A stretch of 64,000 nucleotides of DNA from Peribacillus simplex (lineage in GTDB: Bacteria; Bacillota; Bacilli; Bacillales; DSM-1321), in assembly GCF_030123325.1 (NCBI RefSeq), contig NZ_CP126106.1, forward strand, positions 4,988,001-5,052,000. The letters run 5' to 3'. The notes beneath the pieces were generated by a model. It did not search any database, had not been told where the DNA came from, and worked only from the letters and a program-made list of their open reading frames with translations. A program made the position numbers and the translations under genes. Shown here one piece after another: positions 1 through 8,684 of the stretch (position 1 is the stretch's first letter; each line of letters opens with the position of its first letter).

Positions 1-1080
1 ATTTTCACTAACCGTACCAGGGAAAATATCCGTGTAAACGGCTGGTTTGTTCACAAGTTCATAATCTTCAATGCCACGCGGCTTCAACTGATACGTGTCA
101 TTGAACCTCGACCCGATCCCGGTTACGGAAATGACATCCCCTGCTTTATAGTTCCTCACGAAATCTTCATAACTCGAACCGGTCCGGTTATCATGGCGAA
201 CGATAACAGATTTCCCTTCAGTATCTTCCGCCTTGAATTCGAATGTTCCGTATGTTCCCGATGCCGCTAATTCTGTAATGGTCGCTTTTTCAATGGTGAC
301 CAGCTCACCTTGTGTTTCTTCATTGACGCCAGATGCATCAATTTTTTGGATTTCAGGAAGTTCATTCCCGGAAGAAACCACTTCAAGGGAGGTTGGCTGG
401 ATTTGCAATTCCTTATTATAAGCGGATACTTTTCCGATTAAAGTAACCTTATCTCCTTGCTTTACATCTGCAGGCCACGAAGAACCATAAACATATAGCC
501 CAGCCGTTTCATCTTGGATATAAAAGCCTTTTCCTCCCCAATAACCAAGCCCGGTGGTGACCACTCCATCGACCTGCACTACATCTTCAGTATTCGTGCG
601 CGCCTCGGCAATGGAGTCAAGAACCTTCACATCAGGCTGTTCAGGAGTTGTTCCCCCATCAGTGATGATCGTGTAATCCGTTGCGGATTTCAGCCCGGGT
701 ACTGAAAAGTACCTTTCCAGCTTCCCCGTAATCGTCACCTGCGCTTTAAGTAAATCCGGATGTTCGACCAAATTCAATGCCGTTCTGATATTTCCGGCTG
801 GAAGCTGGACAGGCATGATTTTCTTAACATCCGTTTCATCCGGACTATCCGCAATACCTATGTTCGTACTTTCAGTAAAAGGCGATGTTTGCTGATAGCT
901 TGTACCGCTTTTAGCTGTACCGACGATATATCCCTTCACCGTCGCCGTTCCGCTGTTATTATTAATCGCTTCCATTACCGATATCGTACCTTCCGCTTTT
1001 GCAGCGGCCGCATTTGGCAAAACCGTTGACAGCACGATCAGTATGGCAAAGAAAAGCTTGCTTATCCCGTTCTTCTTCAA
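1..1080 (-). CDS. Secreted YhcR-type OB-fold protein (partial)
   Basis: An uninterrupted minus-strand frame of 360 codons runs from a TTG at 1078-1080 off the left edge. A GGAGGGG ribosome site (1089-1095) decides the TTG start, which an ATG-only search misses. The product begins KKNGISKLFF and has a hydrophobic signal segment ending near NAAAAKA. It continues with two beta-rich OB-fold-like modules: VKGYIVGTAKSG and 'bad in residues' ITGKLERYF in the first, VDGVVTTGLGYWGGKGFYIQD in pieces in the second, then VRNYKAGDVISVTGIG. This arrangement resembles the N-terminal region of the Bacillus extracellular nuclease/nucleotidase YhcR (DUF6359-type and OB domains); the catalytic part would lie outside the window. 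It precedes no gene on its strand here; the 5'-nucleotidase 1135-3945 lies just upstream, so the two probably form one nucleic-acid or nucleotide scavenging unit. Family assignment is by resemblance only. Confidence 0.7.
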   Translation of the reverse strand, partial: MKKNGISKLFFAILIVLSTVLPNAAAAKAEGTISVMEAINNNSGTATVKGYIVGTAKSGTSYQQTSPFTESTNIGIADSPDETDVKKIMPVQLPAGNIRTALNLVEHPDLLKAQVTITGKLERYFSVPGLKSATDYTIITDGGTTPEQPDVKVLDSIAEARTNTEDVVQVDGVVTTGLGYWGGKGFYIQDETAGLYVYGSSWPADVKQGDKVTLIGKVSAYNKELQIQPTSLEVVSSGNELPEIQKIDASGVNEETQGELVTIEKATITELAASGTYGTFEFKAEDTEGKSVIVRHDNRTGSSYEDFVRNYKAGDVISVTGIGSRFNDTYQLKPRGIEDYELVNKPAVYTDIFPGTVSEN

Positions 1081-1134
1081 GATCTCAACCCCTCCAACTT
1101 TTTTTCGCAGACTCAGGAATCATTTGAATGCCGC

Positions 1135-3945
1135 TTAAAAAATGGTTTCGCTATTCACCGTGACACCGCTCATGCTCACGGTCTTACCGTTAAGTCCCGA
1201 TAAATCCAAATTACCCTCGACTGTAACCTGTGAAAAAGTAAAGTTATCCGGAGGTGTTCCTGTTAATGTAAGATTCCCTTTAACGACTGCATTTTCCAAT
1301 GAAGCAATATCCGTGATGTCCACAACTACATGACCTTCATGTGTTTTTGGGGCATCAGCCGTTCCGCCAAAGTCTTTGGCCAATACGACAGTCGGGTCTG
1401 TATTGCTCCCGGCAACATTTTTGATGCGTCCTTCGATGCTTGGATCGACTGTTTTCAGCCCACTTACGTAATCCCGTAAATTCTCCCAATCAGCTAGTCC
1501 GATATCCGTCACCCTTCCTTCTTCATAAGCCTTCTTGAAAACGGTGAATCCATCTCCGCCCTTGGCTGTGAAAGCATTGGTCGCCACGACATATTCCTTC
1601 ACTGCATCCAATTCGGAATATGTTCCATCTTGTCCAAGGACTTCAACCTTTGTGACACGATTGCCCGCTTCCTTCGAACTGTCGTAGCTGAATTTCATTC
1701 CGGAAACATGCAAGAAGCCGCCATTTTCCTTAGGAGCGAGGCTTACACTATGCTCTAATGCTTCATTGATTTCTGCACCCGTAAGCTTCATCGTCGCTAA
1801 CGTATTCCCAAACGGTAAAACGGTCAGGATTTCCCCTAAAGTGATCTCACCTTGATCGATGCCAGCGCGGATGCCACCCCCATTTTGGAAGGCTATGACC
1901 GTATCCTTATTGAATTCTTTCGCTTTGCTTAGCATTCCATCCGTAATTAAATTGCCCAGTTCCGTTTCATTTTTACGAACGCTCGGCTTCGTTTCATCCC
2001 CTGCATCACGCGGCGTTTCCAAGGCTTTCACAGCTGTTGCACCAGTCTTCGTTTCCTTCAGCTCCTTAATCTTAGAGGAGTATGTTTCGAGCACTTTTGC
2101 CGCTTCTGCATCATCCTGTTTTTCAGAAAGCTTAATCAGCTTACCGGCTTGTCCGACAATCTTGCCATGCTTATCGAATTCCACATCGATCGTTCCTAAA
2201 TAGTCGCTATACTGATATCCTTGAACGATGACAGTCGGCTCTTTCGTTTTCCCTTTATCATCTTTGTCAACAACAACGGGGGCGTCTAACTGCGTATGGC
2301 TATGTCCGCCCACGATCACGTCGATGCCCTTGACCTTGGCAGCCAATGTTAAATCATTGTCATAAGCCGCATTGTCATCGTAACCAATATGGGATACGGC
2401 AACTATCTTATTGACTCCCATGCCTTTGAACGCCTTGACCGCTTTTTCGGCTTCTTCAAGATAGTTCTCGAATTCTATACTTCCAGGACTTGAAATATCT
2501 TTCGTCTCTTCAGTTGTAAGCCCGAAGAACCCTACCTTTTGGCCATCCACTTGTTTTACGATTCCATTGTATATCTTCCCTTGCTCTGGCTTACTTGAAA
2601 TCAAATCCGAGAATAGCCCCTTGAACTTATCATCTTTGGAGAAGTCCACATTCGAACTGACAAATGGGAACTGTGCCCCTTTAATGAAGTCAGCCAAAGC
2701 TTGATGCCCTTCGGCGCTTGATCCCAAATCAAACTCATGATTCCCGAATGTCATGACGTCATATTTCATTAAATTCATGAAGCGAAGATCGGCTTGCCCT
2801 TTGAATTCATTAAAATAGAGAGTTCCCGAGAATACGTCACCAGCATCCACCAAAAGAGCTTGAGGCTTACTCTTACGCACTTCCTTAACAGCCGTCACCC
2901 TTTTTGCCACATTGTCCAAGTGGGCATGCGTATCATTCGTATGCATCAAGGAAAGGGTGATAGCCTTCGCTGGATTTTTCAAGGCCTCTTCGGCTGCAGC
3001 GACTTTCTTATCCGCCAATGCCATTTTCGAAAGGAACTCCTTTCGGTCCGACTCCTTGATTCCATTTAAATTAATGGCTGCCTTCGCCTTTTTAGCCGCA
3101 TTTATCTGTTCTTTCGTTTTAAGTTCGCCATTGGCAAGAGCTACATAGGCATTGACCCGTTTTGCCACTTCTTTTTTCTTTTCTGCATATACCGCATCAT
3201 CATACTTACCTTTCACTTCTTTAACATAGGCGTGTATGGCTTTTCCGAGCTTGGATGTTTTGCTGACCTTTTTCAACTGCGAAGAAACGGTTTGCATCCG
3301 CTTGTCCGCAGTCTTTAAATCACCCTTCTTCACCCAGTAAGCAGCTTTTTCATAGTAATACGGAACTTTCAGGTTACCGTTCAAAGCTGTTTTGGTCGAT
3401 TTGGTGAATTTATCGTATAAAAGCTTTTCGATTTTCGCACCGTAAACGGTATCTTTAATATCTTTATCTGCCTTTTTCACGGCTTTATCCAGTGCCTCGT
3501 ATTGATTCCTGATATCAACTGATTTCTTGGCAACGATTGCATTCGTAAGGGCGCTAATCGATTTGCCATGTGCAGCTTTTGCTTTCTCAGCCGCTTTATA
3601 CCCTTTCACATAGCCTTCTGAACGAGTGATGTACTTATCATAAGCTTCGATTTCTTTATATTTGGCATCTTTTTCTTTTTTGCTTAACATTGATTTTTTA
3701 ATGGTAGAGTTGATGTCCTGTTTTGCTTGTTTTGCAGATTTGATTTGTTTTTCAACAGTGGACACTGAAGCGAGTTTAGAAGTGTAGAAATAGGTATCGA
3801 ATGGTTTTTTGATGGCGGCCTTGGCCGTTTTGATTTTACTATTCAGGCTAGTGGCAGCATCAGAAGGTGCCGGCGCTACCGCTACGATCGTTGCCGCAGC
3901 CATTATGGTAGCTGATGCAATTTTTACGATTTTCTTTTTCCCCAT
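1135..3945 (-). CDS. Wall-associated 5'-nucleotidase/2',3'-cyclic phosphodiesterase
   Basis: A secreted UshA/YfkN-type bifunctional nucleotidase that would release phosphate and nucleosides outside the cell. The metallophosphatase domain (about residues 335-610) shows HTNDTHAH, DAGDVFSGT, GNHEFD and GGHSHTQLD, the usual metal ligands. The C-terminal nucleotidase domain (about 645-825) shows LGNLITDGML, QNGGGIRAGI and LPFGNTLATM. Before them lie a signal peptide (VAVAPAPSDAA cleavage region) and about 290 Lys/Ala-rich helical residues resembling the SbsC-type S-layer domain that binds secondary wall polymer. A ~90-residue beta-like tail follows and no LPXTG is seen. The frame opens at 3963, but that first ATG overlaps the GGGGGG ribosome site; the second ATG at 3945 (MGKKKIVKI) is well spaced and preferred. 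It sits 54 bp upstream of the YhcR-like gene on the same strand. Confidence 0.9.
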   Translation of the reverse strand: MGKKKIVKIASATIMAAATIVAVAPAPSDAATSLNSKIKTAKAAIKKPFDTYFYTSKLASVSTVEKQIKSAKQAKQDINSTIKKSMLSKKEKDAKYKEIEAYDKYITRSEGYVKGYKAAEKAKAAHGKSISALTNAIVAKKSVDIRNQYEALDKAVKKADKDIKDTVYGAKIEKLLYDKFTKSTKTALNGNLKVPYYYEKAAYWVKKGDLKTADKRMQTVSSQLKKVSKTSKLGKAIHAYVKEVKGKYDDAVYAEKKKEVAKRVNAYVALANGELKTKEQINAAKKAKAAINLNGIKESDRKEFLSKMALADKKVAAAEEALKNPAKAITLSLMHTNDTHAHLDNVAKRVTAVKEVRKSKPQALLVDAGDVFSGTLYFNEFKGQADLRFMNLMKYDVMTFGNHEFDLGSSAEGHQALADFIKGAQFPFVSSNVDFSKDDKFKGLFSDLISSKPEQGKIYNGIVKQVDGQKVGFFGLTTEETKDISSPGSIEFENYLEEAEKAVKAFKGMGVNKIVAVSHIGYDDNAAYDNDLTLAAKVKGIDVIVGGHSHTQLDAPVVVDKDDKGKTKEPTVIVQGYQYSDYLGTIDVEFDKHGKIVGQAGKLIKLSEKQDDAEAAKVLETYSSKIKELKETKTGATAVKALETPRDAGDETKPSVRKNETELGNLITDGMLSKAKEFNKDTVIAFQNGGGIRAGIDQGEITLGEILTVLPFGNTLATMKLTGAEINEALEHSVSLAPKENGGFLHVSGMKFSYDSSKEAGNRVTKVEVLGQDGTYSELDAVKEYVVATNAFTAKGGDGFTVFKKAYEEGRVTDIGLADWENLRDYVSGLKTVDPSIEGRIKNVAGSNTDPTVVLAKDFGGTADAPKTHEGHVVVDITDIASLENAVVKGNLTLTGTPPDNFTFSQVTVEGNLDLSGLNGKTVSMSGVTVNSETIF

Positions 3946-3963
3946 TATAGTTAGTCCCCCCAT

Positions 3964-4294
3964 TAGTTATATACTGACATAACATTCTGCTAACTTATCC
4001 ATAGAATTGACACGCTTTTCCAAAAATTGAATCCCGACAAATTTACTTACCCATACACAAATCCACCCTACTTTTTTCCTCTAAAGATCCGTGTATCTCC
4101 TATATTACAACAAAATAATCCAATTTTAAAACAAATTTACAATACAACATGGAATATTAACAGAATATTATCATTATATTCACCCCAAAATACCCACTAT
4201 TCGATAGATGATATATCGATAAAATGATTTAATGGTAAATTAGTTCTACTTACCTAGTGATCGCTCATGGTCTTTATACCCATTTGTCGAAAAG
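3964..4294. other. AT-rich intergenic region upstream of the nucleotidase gene
   Basis: No convincing gene. A 66-codon plus-strand frame at 4027-4227 has low-complexity AT-rich composition, no ribosome site and no recognisable motif. The stretch presumably carries the promoter of the nucleotidase/YhcR-like unit, but I cannot single out a strong one. Confidence 0.4.
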
Positions 4295-4324
4295 CAAAAA
4301 AAAGAGAGAGATTTACATCTCTCC
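4295..4324 (-). terminator. Hairpin with T-run on the minus strand
   Basis: GAGAGAT (4306-4312) pairs with ATCTCTC (4317-4323) around a four-base loop. On the minus strand it is followed by eight T. It would stop minus-strand transcription coming out of the repeat array before the nucleotidase gene. Confidence 0.5.
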
Positions 4325-4328
4325 CAGA

Positions 4329-4470
4329 CTGTAGGGGCCTCGGCCAGCCAGTAATTCGGCAGGAGTGTCGCAAATTTCTTCCATCCTATGATGATTATAG
4401 TAAAAAACATTAATGATATTTTAGTCTTGTTTTAAAATAATGGTCGGGTGAGAGCATTCCGAACCTCCTT
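4329..4470. repeat. Partial type-B repeat unit
   Basis: This segment matches the 216-bp units of the array at 54.4-55.7 kb, including the part between cores. Shared blocks are CGGC(C/T)AGCCAGT(A/T)ATTCGGC, AGGAGTGTCGCAAATTTCTTC and a TAGTCTT-containing spacer. It is truncated at the GC-rich core. It directly abuts the type-A array, so both repeat types are neighbours at this locus as they are at 55.7 kb. Confidence 0.75.
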
Positions 4471-4479
4471 TATTATCTA

Positions 4480-5235
4480 TTTGTAGACAAAAGGAGTTCT
4501 ATCTTTTAAAACAAATTTGATTGGAACGGAAGGCGCGAGACTCCTGCGGGAAAAGCGAGTCCAGGGGAGACCCTACAGGCGCAAAAGCGCCGTGGAGGCT
4601 CCCGGACCGCCCGCGGAAAGCGAGGGAAATCAACGTTCCCATTTTGCAAACCTTCATAACAACTGTTGGCAAACAATGATTTTCTAGTTTGTAGACAAAA
4701 GGAGTTCTACCTTTTAAAACCAATTTTGATTGGAACGGAAGGCGCGAGACTCCTGCGGGAAAAGCGAGTCCAGGGGAGACCCCACAGGCGTAAAAGCGCC
4801 GAGGAGGCTCCCGGACCGCCCGCGGAAAGCGAGTGCCTGGAGTGGAAATCAACGTTCCCATTTTGCAAACCTTCATAAAAACTGTTGGCAAACAATGATT
4901 ATCTATTTGTAGACAAAAGGAGTTCTATCTTTTAAAACAAATTTGATTGGAACGGAAGGCGCGAGACTCCTGCGGGAAAAGCGAGTCCAGGGGAGACCCC
5001 ACAGGCGTAAAAGCGCCGAGGAGGCTCCCGGACCGCCCGCGGAAAGCGAGTGCCTGGAGTGGAAATCAACGTTCCCATTTTGCAAACCTTCATAAAAACT
5101 GTTGGCAAACAATGATTATCTATTTGTAGACAAAAGGAGTTCTATTTTAAAACAAATTTGATTGGAACGGAAGGCGCGAGACTCCTGCGGGAAAAGCAAG
5201 TGCCTGGAGTGGAAGTCAACGTAATTTTGCAAACC
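4480..5235. repeat. Tandem array of type-A repeats (3.5 units of ~217 bp)
   Basis: Units begin at TTTGTAGACAAAAGGAGTTCT near 4480, 4688, 4906 and 5123. Each holds a GC-rich core starting GGAACGGAAGGCGCGAGAC and ending ATCAACGTTCCC, flanked by AT-rich sequence. Within the core GGAACG pairs with CGTTCC, CTGCGGG with CCCGCGG, TCCAGG with CCTGGA, and two small hairpins (GGGG-AGA-CCCC, GGCG-loop-CGCC) lie inside. Unit 1 lacks about ten bases near its end. Unit 4 has lost its middle between two AAAGCgAGT-like direct repeats, as expected from slippage. Open frames across the array (130, 69 and 62 codons on the minus strand) are by-products of the repetition, not genes. Confidence 0.9.
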
Positions 5236-5239
5236 CTCA

Positions 5240-5274
5240 AAAAAAACAAAAAAAGAGCATCAGTTACGATGCCC
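5240..5274 (-). terminator. Terminator of the XRE/cupin regulator gene
   Basis: GGGCATC and GATGCTC form a short stem on the minus strand, followed by a long T-rich run (5240-5254). It lies about 100 bp beyond the stop codon of the regulator gene that ends at 5371. Confidence 0.6.
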
Positions 5275-5370
5275 TTGTTAAAAATCCCGCGTTAATGCTT
5301 GAGGAAAGTGCCTTGCCGATACTCAAATTATGCTTGATCGAATAGAGGATCAACCTTAATATACAGGCTT

Positions 5371-5925
5371 TTAAGTTGGATAATAGAGGATCATGCTTAA
5401 TCGGGTTATTGTTTCCCCTGAATTATGGTAGGCATGCGGTCTGTCAGCCTTGAATCTGATAGAATCGCCATTCCTTACTGTATATTCTTCGTTATTAACA
5501 CGTACAGTCAGTTCCCCTTCGAAAACAGTTATGTACTCTTCCGTTCCTTCCCTATGCGAATCGGAACTTAGGAATCCACCTTTTTCTATCTCGACTGAAT
5601 ATACTTCAAATCGCTTCTCATCTTCAAAGGGAAAGTGGGGATAAACTCGATATTTGCCGTTATCTTCAGATAAAGATTGAATTTCACTTTTTAATACGAT
5701 TTTTGTATCCGGCTGCGGGCTATTTATTAATGTAGAAAATGAAATCTTCAATCCATTGGCTATTTTCCAGATTGTTGTAATCGTTGGGCTCGATCCCCCT
5801 CTTTCTATTTGTCCGATCATCGTTTTACTTACTCCAGTTAATTCAGCAACCTTTTCAAGACTTAATTTCTTACTTTCCCTGATGGCTTTTAAATTGTTAG
5901 CAATAATAAAATTTATTTCTTCCAT
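5371..5925 (-). CDS. XRE-family regulator with cupin sensor domain
   Basis: A 184-residue DNA-binding regulator. Residues 6-62 form an XRE helix-turn-helix (LEKVAELTGVSKTMIGQIER), and residues 105-180 form a cupin barrel with the pattern HREGTEEYITVFEGELTV. In this family the cupin senses a small molecule, often an amino acid or polyamine. The gene is divergent from a LysE-family exporter that begins 104 bp away. The shared region holds a strong sigma-A promoter for the exporter overlapped by a palindrome. The likely role is therefore control of that exporter; the effector is unknown. Confidence 0.88.
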   Translation of the reverse strand: MEEINFIIANNLKAIRESKKLSLEKVAELTGVSKTMIGQIERGGSSPTITTIWKIANGLKISFSTLINSPQPDTKIVLKSEIQSLSEDNGKYRVYPHFPFEDEKRFEVYSVEIEKGGFLSSDSHREGTEEYITVFEGELTVRVNNEEYTVRNGDSIRFKADRPHAYHNSGETITRLSMILYYPT

Positions 5926-5959
5926 AAAAATGCTCCTTATTTACAATATAACGTCGGCA

Positions 5960-5988
5960 TTGTACAATAAAAAGGAAATCGTTATAAT
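5960..5988 (+). promoter_or_regulatory. Sigma-A promoter of the LysE-family exporter gene
   Basis: TTGTAC (5960-5965) and a perfect TATAAT (5983-5988) are separated by 17 bp, close to the sigma-A consensus. The start site should fall near 5995, about 35 bp before the ATG at 6029. Confidence 0.75.
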
Positions 5989-6007
5989 GTCACTTTTGGT
6001 CATTATA
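5983..6007. promoter_or_regulatory. Candidate operator overlapping the -10 box
   Basis: TATAATG (5983-5989) is repeated inverted as CATTATA (6001-6007) with an 11-bp spacer. It covers the -10 box and start site of the exporter promoter, a position suited to repression by the neighbouring XRE/cupin protein. Direct binding is inference. Confidence 0.5.
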
Positions 6008-6028
6008 GCATACAAAGGAGAGTCAACC

Positions 6029-6613
6029 ATGCATTTACTATCTTTTTTGCTATTTGTTTTCGTTACAAGTTTCACCCCAGGTCCAAATAACATCATGGCC
6101 ATGTTATTTGCGAACAAATACGGGTTAAAAAAGACGATTAAATTTTGTTTCGGGGTAGGTGCCGGTTTTTTTGTAATCATGTTATTGTGTAGTTATTTTA
6201 ATGTTTTGCTTGAAAATTTCATACCGAAGATCGAATTTATCATGACTATCCTAGGTGCAATCTATATGCTATATCTGGCCGTAAAAATCATTTCAAGTTC
6301 AAATAAAGCTAAGGACGATAATGATGACAGGAACAACAGTTTTATAGCGGGCATGCTTTTACAATTCATAAACCCAAAAGGTATCCTTTATGGCATCACG
6401 GCATTATCGACCTTCATCCTTCCTTATCACTCTTCAAATTTCAGCTTACTATTCTTTTCATTATTTCTGGCTTTTGTCGGTTTTATGAGTACGTTCTGTT
6501 GGAGTATGTTCGGTTCGGTTTTTCAAACGTTTTTATCAAAATATAGGAGTCAATTTAATGTAGTCATGGCTTTGTTATTAGTGTATAGTGCCATTTCGAT
6601 TCTTGTACACTAA
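6029..6613 (+). CDS. LysE-family amino-acid/metabolite exporter
   Basis: A 194-residue inner-membrane exporter of the LysE/RhtB family. The family signature SFTPGPNNIMAM lies at residues 12-23, and about six hydrophobic segments follow, including the FINPKGILYGI motif near residue 110. The start is the ATG at 6029 with AAAGGAG (6014-6020) nine bases upstream; a longer frame reading from 5756 would cross the promoter and is rejected. The divergent XRE/cupin gene probably regulates it. The exported substrate cannot be told from the sequence. Confidence 0.9.
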   Translation: MHLLSFLLFVFVTSFTPGPNNIMAMLFANKYGLKKTIKFCFGVGAGFFVIMLLCSYFNVLLENFIPKIEFIMTILGAIYMLYLAVKIISSSNKAKDDNDDRNNSFIAGMLLQFINPKGILYGITALSTFILPYHSSNFSLLFFSLFLAFVGFMSTFCWSMFGSVFQTFLSKYRSQFNVVMALLLVYSAISILVH

Positions 6614-6619
6614 AAGGGT

Positions 6620-6660
6620 AACGGGTTGCGAGACTTCGGCAGGAGTCTCGCATATTTCTT
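6620..6660. repeat. Type-B repeat fragment forming a hairpin
   Basis: CTTCGGCAGGAGTCTCGCA followed by ATTTCTTC and ATCC matches the end of the type-B unit. GCGAGACT and AGTCTCGC pair over it, so it may also end the exporter transcript, although there is no long T-run. Confidence 0.55.
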
Positions 6661-6738
6661 CAATCCATATGGCGGCCTTTTGGATTCTTTTTTTTCATTC
6701 AAAGTTTCAATATGGCGTCCTCGATTAAGGCCGTTTAT

Positions 6739-6807
6739 CGACTCAGATTCCAAACGGTTTTTAACGTTGTTATTAAAACCCTGTAAATCTTGAAGTGCAT
6801 TTCGAAA
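6739..6807 (-). pseudogene. 3'-end remnant of an SfnG-like monooxygenase gene
   Basis: Translated on the minus strand this reads FRNALQDLQGF then NNNVKNRLESE. That matches the C-terminus of the monooxygenase at 10153-11202 (FRNALQELPDF, YKNVNNRLESE) at 16 of 22 positions. Directly upstream are two in-frame stops (TAG TGA), so nothing else of the gene is left. The sequence beyond its end (6665-6738) also resembles that beyond the intact gene (10066-10150). A duplicated and decayed gene end is the simplest reading. Confidence 0.7.
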
Positions 6808-6888
6808 TCACTAAAATGGACAGCTTTATAAAAAAAGCTGCCCATCACTATATCAATTATGTGATCCACCTTGCCGTAACAAAACACC

Positions 6889-8325
6889 CTACAGTTTCCG
6901 TACAATAAATGTATCCCCAAGCAGTTCCCAATTCTGGGGGAAAGGATAACCAAGTACCCAATAACTGAGACCCCTTGACCTGTAAATCTTCACCAGGTCG
7001 AATTTGGCTTTAGCACTGCGTGCGTCCTCAAACCAAACTTCATGTGTGCGTCCCTGATTATCTTTGTACCTATAATAAGGTGATTGGGCTGTCTCGTCAT
7101 ATTTTATTTCAGCATTATATTGGACGGCGCGTCTGATGGCTTCCTGCATGTCGAAAGTCTCTGCTTCCTGCCCCTCTTCATGAGGAATAAGCCAGTCCCG
7201 TGCATAAATTTGAAATCCTATGAAGATTTTATTTGTTGGTATCACCGTTACGGCATAGTCAAGGACACGCTTTATTTCATTAATGGGGGAGATTGCCTGC
7301 GGCGGCCCTTTTCGGTAACCCCATTCATATGTCATCAGCACCACGAAGTCGAGAAGCCGTCCGTGAACTGGATAATCATGTGCCTCAACCAATGCTCCCT
7401 TTTGATTGCCGCTAGTTTTTGGGGCAAGGGAGGATGACACAAAGTAGCCCTCAGGATGCAATCGATCCACTGCTCTTTGGAGAAAGCGATTATAGAACTC
7501 ACGGTCCTCTGGTGCTACACTTTCAAAATCGATATTCAACCCACGATACCCTTTATCTTTCATCGTTTTTATGACGTTGGTTAATAATGTTTCCACTAAA
7601 TTTAAATCGGAAAGTATCGTATGTGCAAGCTGAGTTCCCGCTTCCGTCGCGGAAAAATTCGTTATGCACATCATGGGTAGGACGCCAGTCGACTGTGCCG
7701 CCCGTATCGTCGGGGTGTCATCTATGACCTCTAAGCTGCCATCTTTCCTCATTCTATAACCAAATGGACTTACGTAAGTCAAATGGTGGGCTACTTCACG
7801 TACCTGCTCCGCACCGGCTTGCCCGTAAACGTTTGTAAAACCATTTACTTCAATGATCGGTTTTGGTTTCTGGGGAATCCTTATGATCCGTCCGATATGG
7901 ATATTGGACGGATCTGTAATCCGATTCATCTGCATAATGGCTTGAACTGTCGTTCCATAACGTCTTGCTATATCATAAAGGGTATCCCGTTCCCTTACGG
8001 TATGATAAATAACCGGGATGGTTAGTCTCTGCCCTGGATAGATGGCGGAAGGATTTGTGATGCGATTCAATTGCATGATTTCCTGTACCGTAATTCCAAA
8101 CTGATTTGCGATATTATTTAGAGTATCCCCTTGCTGAACCCTGTACTGAAGATAAGGTTCAGGAATCAAAAGAGCTAGGCCAATCACCAGCTTATCTGGA
8201 TTTTCAAGTCCATTGATCCGAACAATCCGGTTGATACTGACACCATATTGCTGGGAAATTCCCCACAAAGAATCCCCCCTATTCACCACATGGATTTTCA
8301 CATGCACTGCCCCGCTTTCCTTCAA
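6889..8325 (-). CDS. LysM-GH18 spore peptidoglycan glycosidase (YaaH/SleL-like)
   Basis: A cortex-lytic or spore-coat N-acetylglucosaminidase of the YaaH/SleL type. Three LysM modules (about residues 10-54, 58-101 and 107-150; GDSLWGIS, GDTLNNIA, RDTLYDIA) bind peptidoglycan. A glycoside hydrolase 18 domain fills residues 155-478, with the catalytic pattern GLNIDFESV (Glu acid). No signal peptide, as usual for these spore proteins made in the mother cell. YaaH and SleL usually carry two LysM modules, so this one has an extra. The start is uncertain: a TTG at 8325 follows AAGGG, while a GTG at 8301 follows GGGG and matches the family's KIHVVNRGD beginning. A CAGCTTT/AAAGCTG hairpin at 6826-6845 may end the transcript. 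No sigma-E/K promoter was identified. Confidence 0.9.
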   Translation of the reverse strand: MKESGAVHVKIHVVNRGDSLWGISQQYGVSINRIVRINGLENPDKLVIGLALLIPEPYLQYRVQQGDTLNNIANQFGITVQEIMQLNRITNPSAIYPGQRLTIPVIYHTVRERDTLYDIARRYGTTVQAIMQMNRITDPSNIHIGRIIRIPQKPKPIIEVNGFTNVYGQAGAEQVREVAHHLTYVSPFGYRMRKDGSLEVIDDTPTIRAAQSTGVLPMMCITNFSATEAGTQLAHTILSDLNLVETLLTNVIKTMKDKGYRGLNIDFESVAPEDREFYNRFLQRAVDRLHPEGYFVSSSLAPKTSGNQKGALVEAHDYPVHGRLLDFVVLMTYEWGYRKGPPQAISPINEIKRVLDYAVTVIPTNKIFIGFQIYARDWLIPHEEGQEAETFDMQEAIRRAVQYNAEIKYDETAQSPYYRYKDNQGRTHEVWFEDARSAKAKFDLVKIYRSRGLSYWVLGYPFPQNWELLGDTFIVRKL

Positions 8326-8627
8326 AATATTCCCTTCATTTTATTCCCCAGGTAGCACTAATATGTTTTTTGCGTTCAACATTCCAGTATTCTTAGTTTT
8401 TTCGCTCTTATTGCGTATCATTTTTGTTCCTCATTGTGGCCCGGATTCTTAAACAAGGGAGTGATTACAGTAGAGGAAAAGAGGTGAACAAATCCCCCAA
8501 TGACAAGGACATTGCATCAGTCCGACCAAGAGATGTTACATGCAAAGCTGGTGATCATTGACTAAGGATAATCTAGTCTTGTTTTTAAAGAGCTCTCTTT
8601 ATCTCATTAAAATGAAAAAGACCACCA
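8326..8627. other. Intergenic region between glycosidase gene and insertion sequence
   Basis: No supported gene. A GTG frame of about 25 codons near 8483 has weak ribosome-site-like sequence but no homology I recognise. An AATCTAGTCTTG block near 8567 resembles the spacer of the type-B repeats. Sequence 8614-8631 is the left half of a hairpin split by the insertion sequence. Confidence 0.35.
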
Positions 8628-8684
8628 TATGTGAACTGCACCCCAATTGTTAGACACCATCTAACAATTGGAGGTGCTTTTTTT

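Noticed and set aside
4027..4227. 66-codon plus-strand frame
   Set aside because: Low-complexity AT-rich translation, no ribosome site, no motif.
4499..5129. Several 60-130-codon frames on both strands in the type-A array
   Set aside because: They repeat with the array and overlap each other on both strands. The GC-rich core simply lacks stops.
5756..6028. N-terminal extension of the LysE-family exporter
   Set aside because: It would run through the divergent regulator gene and across a consensus promoter. The ATG at 6029 has a proper ribosome site and gives the family's usual length.
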